64,000 bases of DNA from Strongylocentrotus purpuratus (lineage: Eukaryota; Echinodermata; Echinoidea; Camarodonta; Strongylocentrotidae): NCBI RefSeq assembly GCF_000002235.5, contig NW_022145597.1:23886923-23950922 (forward strand), in the 5' to 3' direction. A program made the position numbers and the translations under genes. Positions 60,130 to 64,000 of the stretch are shown here, piece by piece (position 1 is the first letter of the stretch; each line of letters opens with the position of its first letter). The notes below the pieces were generated by a model. It saw only the letters and a program-made list of their open reading frames with translations, was not told where the DNA came from and made no database searches.

Positions 60130-62425
60130 CTGGTGGTGTGATTGACCTCGGAAAATATGACGCATTTCCGGTACGGTCTGTGTTGAACTTGAATGTCGTC
60201 TGCTGAAGCCAGAACCAAGTATCGCGTTTGCCGCGGTTTGGTGTTGACAATTTAAACTGACACCAGCCCCTAGGCTAGGGATTGAAAAATTAATGATTTC
60301 AAGTTCGGTGTTGGTGTTGGTGTTACAGTTTACTATGCGTGCATCTGTCACGAATCTCACGATCATGCCCAGGTCAAATCCATTGTGGATCTATTCTACA
60401 GTCAAAATAACTGGAAATCATGGGAGCTAAAAGATCTTGATCTAGATCTAGTCTAGATCTATCATGTTTTTCAAGAGAAATTAAAATCTCTATTGATTTT
60501 TTTATATGGCATTAGATTTTATATTCTGTAAAATGAAATTTGAATGCTATTCTAATTTAATTCACTTTCATCTTCGAGACTTTTCGGGTGAAGGTGCAAC
60601 GTCACTCGGTGTTCAGCTGTCGATAATGTGATCGGTATCTTCCTTCTAAACTGACCCTAGGTGTTGGAACTCGGTTCAGCAGCCTTTCCACGCTCTCAAC
60701 ACCAATACCAAACACCATACTTGAACTCGCACAATGTCGTTCAGTCTCTGTATATGTATAGAGGCGTTGAGGGCCTAACCAGATGTCTCAGCGCAATGAC
60801 CGTCCATATCAGAGACCGAAGCTTTTGGTCTTAAGATGAAATAGCTTTGCAGTTGAGTTCAAAGAGAACTACAAAGATCAAGCAGCTGGATTGTCGCGCA
60901 CTGGATGAACATGTGACATCTGATCGGTTACCGTAGTGACTTGAGTCAGTCTCATACACAGCTGGGTGGTTGTTCATGTAACTCTAAATGGAAGTATACA
61001 TGGGGTAATGGTCTCAGTGGAACATAACCCCACATGAAATAGACTTACATGTATTTTTCAGACTACATGAAGCTGGGCTCATGCCACGGAACCATACATG
61101 GATATCAACTTCAGCATGCCACGGAACCATACATGGATATCAACTTCAGCTGCATTTGATCTAGTCCTCTACCTTTAAATACAGAACTTGGATTTCTCTT
61201 TAAGTCTTAATTGTCGGTATACAATGAATGGAAGAGAATAAAAAAATTGCTATGTTTTGTTGTTTTGTTGTTTTTTGTTGTTTTTTTTCTCAGAAAGTCT
61301 GTATGCATACATTTCAAAATATTAAATTAGGATATTTTTTCTTAGCAGGAAATTTCCAATTGTTTTTATTTTGTTATATACCTGTACATGTACATGTATA
61401 TATTTTTTGCTTTTATATTTAGTTTTTGGTCTTCTCAAACGTTTTTACTACTTTGTAGGCAAATTTAGTGTAATATCTCCCAGGCCTTAAATTTCGTCAT
61501 TTTTAGGGCAAGGCCAGTTTGGCCTTAAAGTACCTCATATTTTTAAGGGCACCAAGCCCACTACAAAGGGCACCAAGGCCAAAATATTTTTACAAAAAGG
61601 GCATCGAGGCCAAAAAAAAATTGATTCTATTTTTGTTAGATGTCATGTGTATTTTATTATGAAACTTGTGCGGGATCAATTTCCCATGACTTTTAGCACC
61701 AGCTTCGTCACAGAATGTATAGAGGTCTACGTTACATACAAACAACGGCGGCAGCCCCCGCAAGCCTTAGATTAAGCAGCCAGGAGCAAGGGGCAATTTT
61801 TTTTCTAAAGTTGCCCCTTGCCCACGCGAATTTACCAGAGCAAGGGGCAATTCCCTAAAAACCAGGGGCAATTTTCCAAAAACAGATAGACTAGGCCCCT
61901 AATCTAATTATAAGTTCAAAGATACAATGTTAATTTCATAATGTGAATAGAACGATCAATTTAATAACTTTTTAAGCTCAACAATATCAACAGGAAAGAT
62001 TGATTAAGAACATCAAACTTGCATATTTTAAAGTAACTAAAAATATTGATGAGCAAATGAATAAATAAATTGTAAATTTCACAAACATCGAAAGTCAGAA
62101 GGACTTGGCAAGTTTACCGGGTATCCCAAATCGAAATCGCACCTCACACACAAACCTTCCGCCACACTCTCGGTAGCTGGTAGTAGGAGCAAATTTGAAG
62201 AAATTATCTTTTTGATTGTTGTGTTAACAAACCCAGGGAAAAAAATAAGTTTTTCATTTCGGGGGCTCCATTTCAAATTTTTGGAAATTTTCTCAGGCTA
62301 CTTTTTCAACTTTCGGGGCTTTTTTTTCCATTTCTGGGGCTCTTTTTTCTGGGGCTACTTTTTCATTAATTCATAAAAGGATAGACCTAGGGGGTCTACA
62401 GTTTGTTGAGATTTGTTTAGTAGGC
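60130..62425. other. Upstream of DOCK, decayed repeats
   Basis: Holds partial arms of the 60049 hairpin, AAGGGCACCAAGGCCA words repeated at 61540-61620, and GAGCAAGGGGCAATT words repeated at 61785-61875. These look like degraded repeats. No exon. Confidence 0.4.
61081..61150. repeat. 35-bp tandem duplication
   Basis: ATGCCACGGAACCATACATG followed by GATATCAACTTCAGC twice, identical. Confidence 0.9.
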
Positions 62426-62428
62426 TTA

Positions 62429-62955
62429 TATGCTTTTCACACTGGCAATATTTTCCTTAACCCCGTACTATAGGTGGGGTTAAGGGGGGGGGGGGTCTTA
62501 ACCCCACCTATAGTACGGGGTTAAGCCTATTCCACTTTCTGTTCACACTGGCTTTTACCAAAGTGGGCTAAAGTTGGCTAACCCCACCTATAGTACGGGG
62601 TTAACTAACCCTGCAAAATAGCAGGGCTAACTCCGCAATTGTGGTGCTAACTCCTGCTAACCCCGCAATTGCGGTGCTAAGCAAACGAATGAGAACAGAA
62701 ACGAAAAATAGTCCAGTACTACGCAATGGAGCGTATCGCAGCTGGCCAGATGCGAAGTATGTCCTATCATAACATACACGATATCCGGGGTTAACGAAAT
62801 GCAGTGAGAACAGCGGGAATTTTCTTATTCCGGAATAGGCGCTAGTACGGGACTTAAAACAGCGAGTGTGAAAAGCCAAAAAAATAGTCCGGGGTTAAGA
62901 ATAGTACGGGGCTAAGCAAAGTACGGGGTTAAGCAAAATCAGTGTGAAAACAGTA
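62429..62955. mobile_element. MITE family A, copy 3
   Basis: Left end TATGCTTTTCACACTGGC, right end CAGTGTGAAAACAGTA, TA on both flanks. The interior matches the copy at 14478 closely, with a second CACTGGC-TTTTACC box at about 62545. Poly(G) at 62485-62495. No transposase. Confidence 0.8.
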
Positions 62956-63340
62956 TAAGGTTTCGGGCTTCCTGCTTCATAAAATTTGCCTATTAAAAAA
63001 GAAACCCTTTTTTCTAGTTCAATAACTAAGTTTTCATGCATTGATTTGATGCAAGAACTGTGACATAATAGACCCTAGATTGTGATTATTTATGGCCATG
63101 AATTTCGATAATCATTTTTCAAAGTAAAATTTTCACAAGAAAATCAGATAGTCGTTTATAAACTTAGACATTAGTAATACTTTTACTAATTCTAAGCTCA
63201 GGTTTCGTACATCTATTCATGAAACTATAAATCGCGGCAATAATGATGCAAACCAACAGATAGCAATTTCAAAGTGTCAAAACTCTTTGATTCGAGCTCA
63301 GCTAGCTCAGCTTAACTCACACACTGAACAGCGCACAGCG

Positions 63341-63414
63341 TAACTCCAGGAAGCCCCAACACCGGCGCCATAGGCGTGCGCCTGCGGTGCCGGTGTTGGA
63401 GCCTCCTGGAGTTA
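63341..63414. repeat. GC-rich hairpin
   Basis: Arms TAACTCCAGGAAGCCCCAAC then ACCGGC, and complement GCCGGTGTTGGAGCCTCCTG then GAGTTA, around an alternating GGCGTGCGCC loop. Near-direct repeats of CAGCGCACAGCG / CAGCGCAGCG flank it, suggestive of a target duplication. Confidence 0.55.
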
Positions 63415-64000
63415 ACTGCAGCGCAGCGTCAGTCATGGTGATTTTGTCTGATTTTCTTTACTTCGATGGCCGTCGATTAATTTAAGGCCTGATCTCCCCC
63501 CCCCCCCCTTTTTTTTTAAACTTAGGATAGTCTGACACACCTGATGAACATTCCTAGATTTTGACAGCTAGGATTATTATCTTCAGATTTAAACAGGTGT
63601 GAGAACTTTGCACTTTAACCTCTCTAAAGAACTCCTTTGTAGATTATACCCCATACCATCTAAAAGATCTAGGCCAAGTTACTTTGGTTCAGATTAATTG
63701 GCTTACAGTGATAAGTTATTTGATATGTTATCTCCTCAAAATGTGTGTCTTTGCCTACTCAATCTCCCAAAGTTTACCTACTCTATACATGTAAATAGTA
63801 GATCTAGTGAATCGGTCCTAAGGCCTAATAAAGAAGTCTTGAACTTGACTTGGACATGATTGGTTGTGATTATACAGCGCTCACATCTCTAGGGATGATT
63901 TCTAGAATCTTTGTGAAATTAAGGATTTCCTTATGTATGTGCTGAGTGCTGACCGTGTAATTATGTTTCAACTTACCGAGGCATGGATCAGAAAGAGTTT
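63415..64000. other. Right edge, nothing recognised
   Basis: Poly(C)-poly(T) at 63496-63518, otherwise AT-rich without exon signals that I trust. Confidence 0.4.

Overview
This is a window of animal nuclear DNA, almost all of it intron and flanking sequence. There are no bacterial operons, spliced exons carry GT..AG junctions, and the DNA is AT-rich with many simple repeats, long poly(G)/poly(C) runs, ACATGTACATG-type palindromes and many short DNA-transposon relics. This texture suggests a marine invertebrate deuterostome, most likely an echinoderm such as a sea urchin. That assignment is inference from style and not from a diagnostic gene.

The one gene I recognise lies on the minus strand and is a DOCK-family Rac/Cdc42 exchange factor of the DOCK-D (Zizimin; DOCK9/10/11) type. 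Exon 2 (4906-5022) is clear by residue-level resemblance to the conserved N-terminal block of DOCK9/11. Two first exons can both be joined to it in phase 0. The distal one (57094-57204) encodes 37 residues and resembles the short DOCK11 first exon. The proximal one (24465-24983) encodes a 173-residue Ser/Thr/Pro-rich N-terminus and sits next to a CpG-richer promoter-like stretch. So about 52 kb of the window is the first intron of this gene, with an internal alternative promoter. The rest of the DOCK gene lies to the left, outside the window.

The intron and upstream region are a graveyard of small mobile elements, many with clean target-site duplications: two hAT-type elements of one family plus a truncated third, another hAT element with an 8-bp duplication, two TTAA-bounded (T2/Kolobok-like) MITEs, a 96/97-bp foldback pair with 4-bp duplications, a pogo-like MITE carrying a LINE reverse-transcriptase fragment, three copies of a TTTTCACACTGG-ended family, and two or more tRNA-derived SINEs. 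At 59192-60022 lies an 831-bp element made of two 401-bp inverted arms differing at one position, with a 9-bp target duplication (Mutator-like).

Layout: 0-5 kb DOCK exon 2 and MITEs; 5-18 kb intron with a recurring ~60-80-bp palindrome; 18.7-32.6 kb purine/pyrimidine microsatellites, a GAT minisatellite and the alternative first exon; 33-41 kb dense MITEs, a SINE and a duplicated exon-like block; 41-53 kb hAT and TTAA elements; 53-57 kb quiet intron; 57-58.5 kb distal first exon and possible bidirectional promoter; 58.6-64 kb SINE, giant palindrome and further hairpins upstream of the gene.
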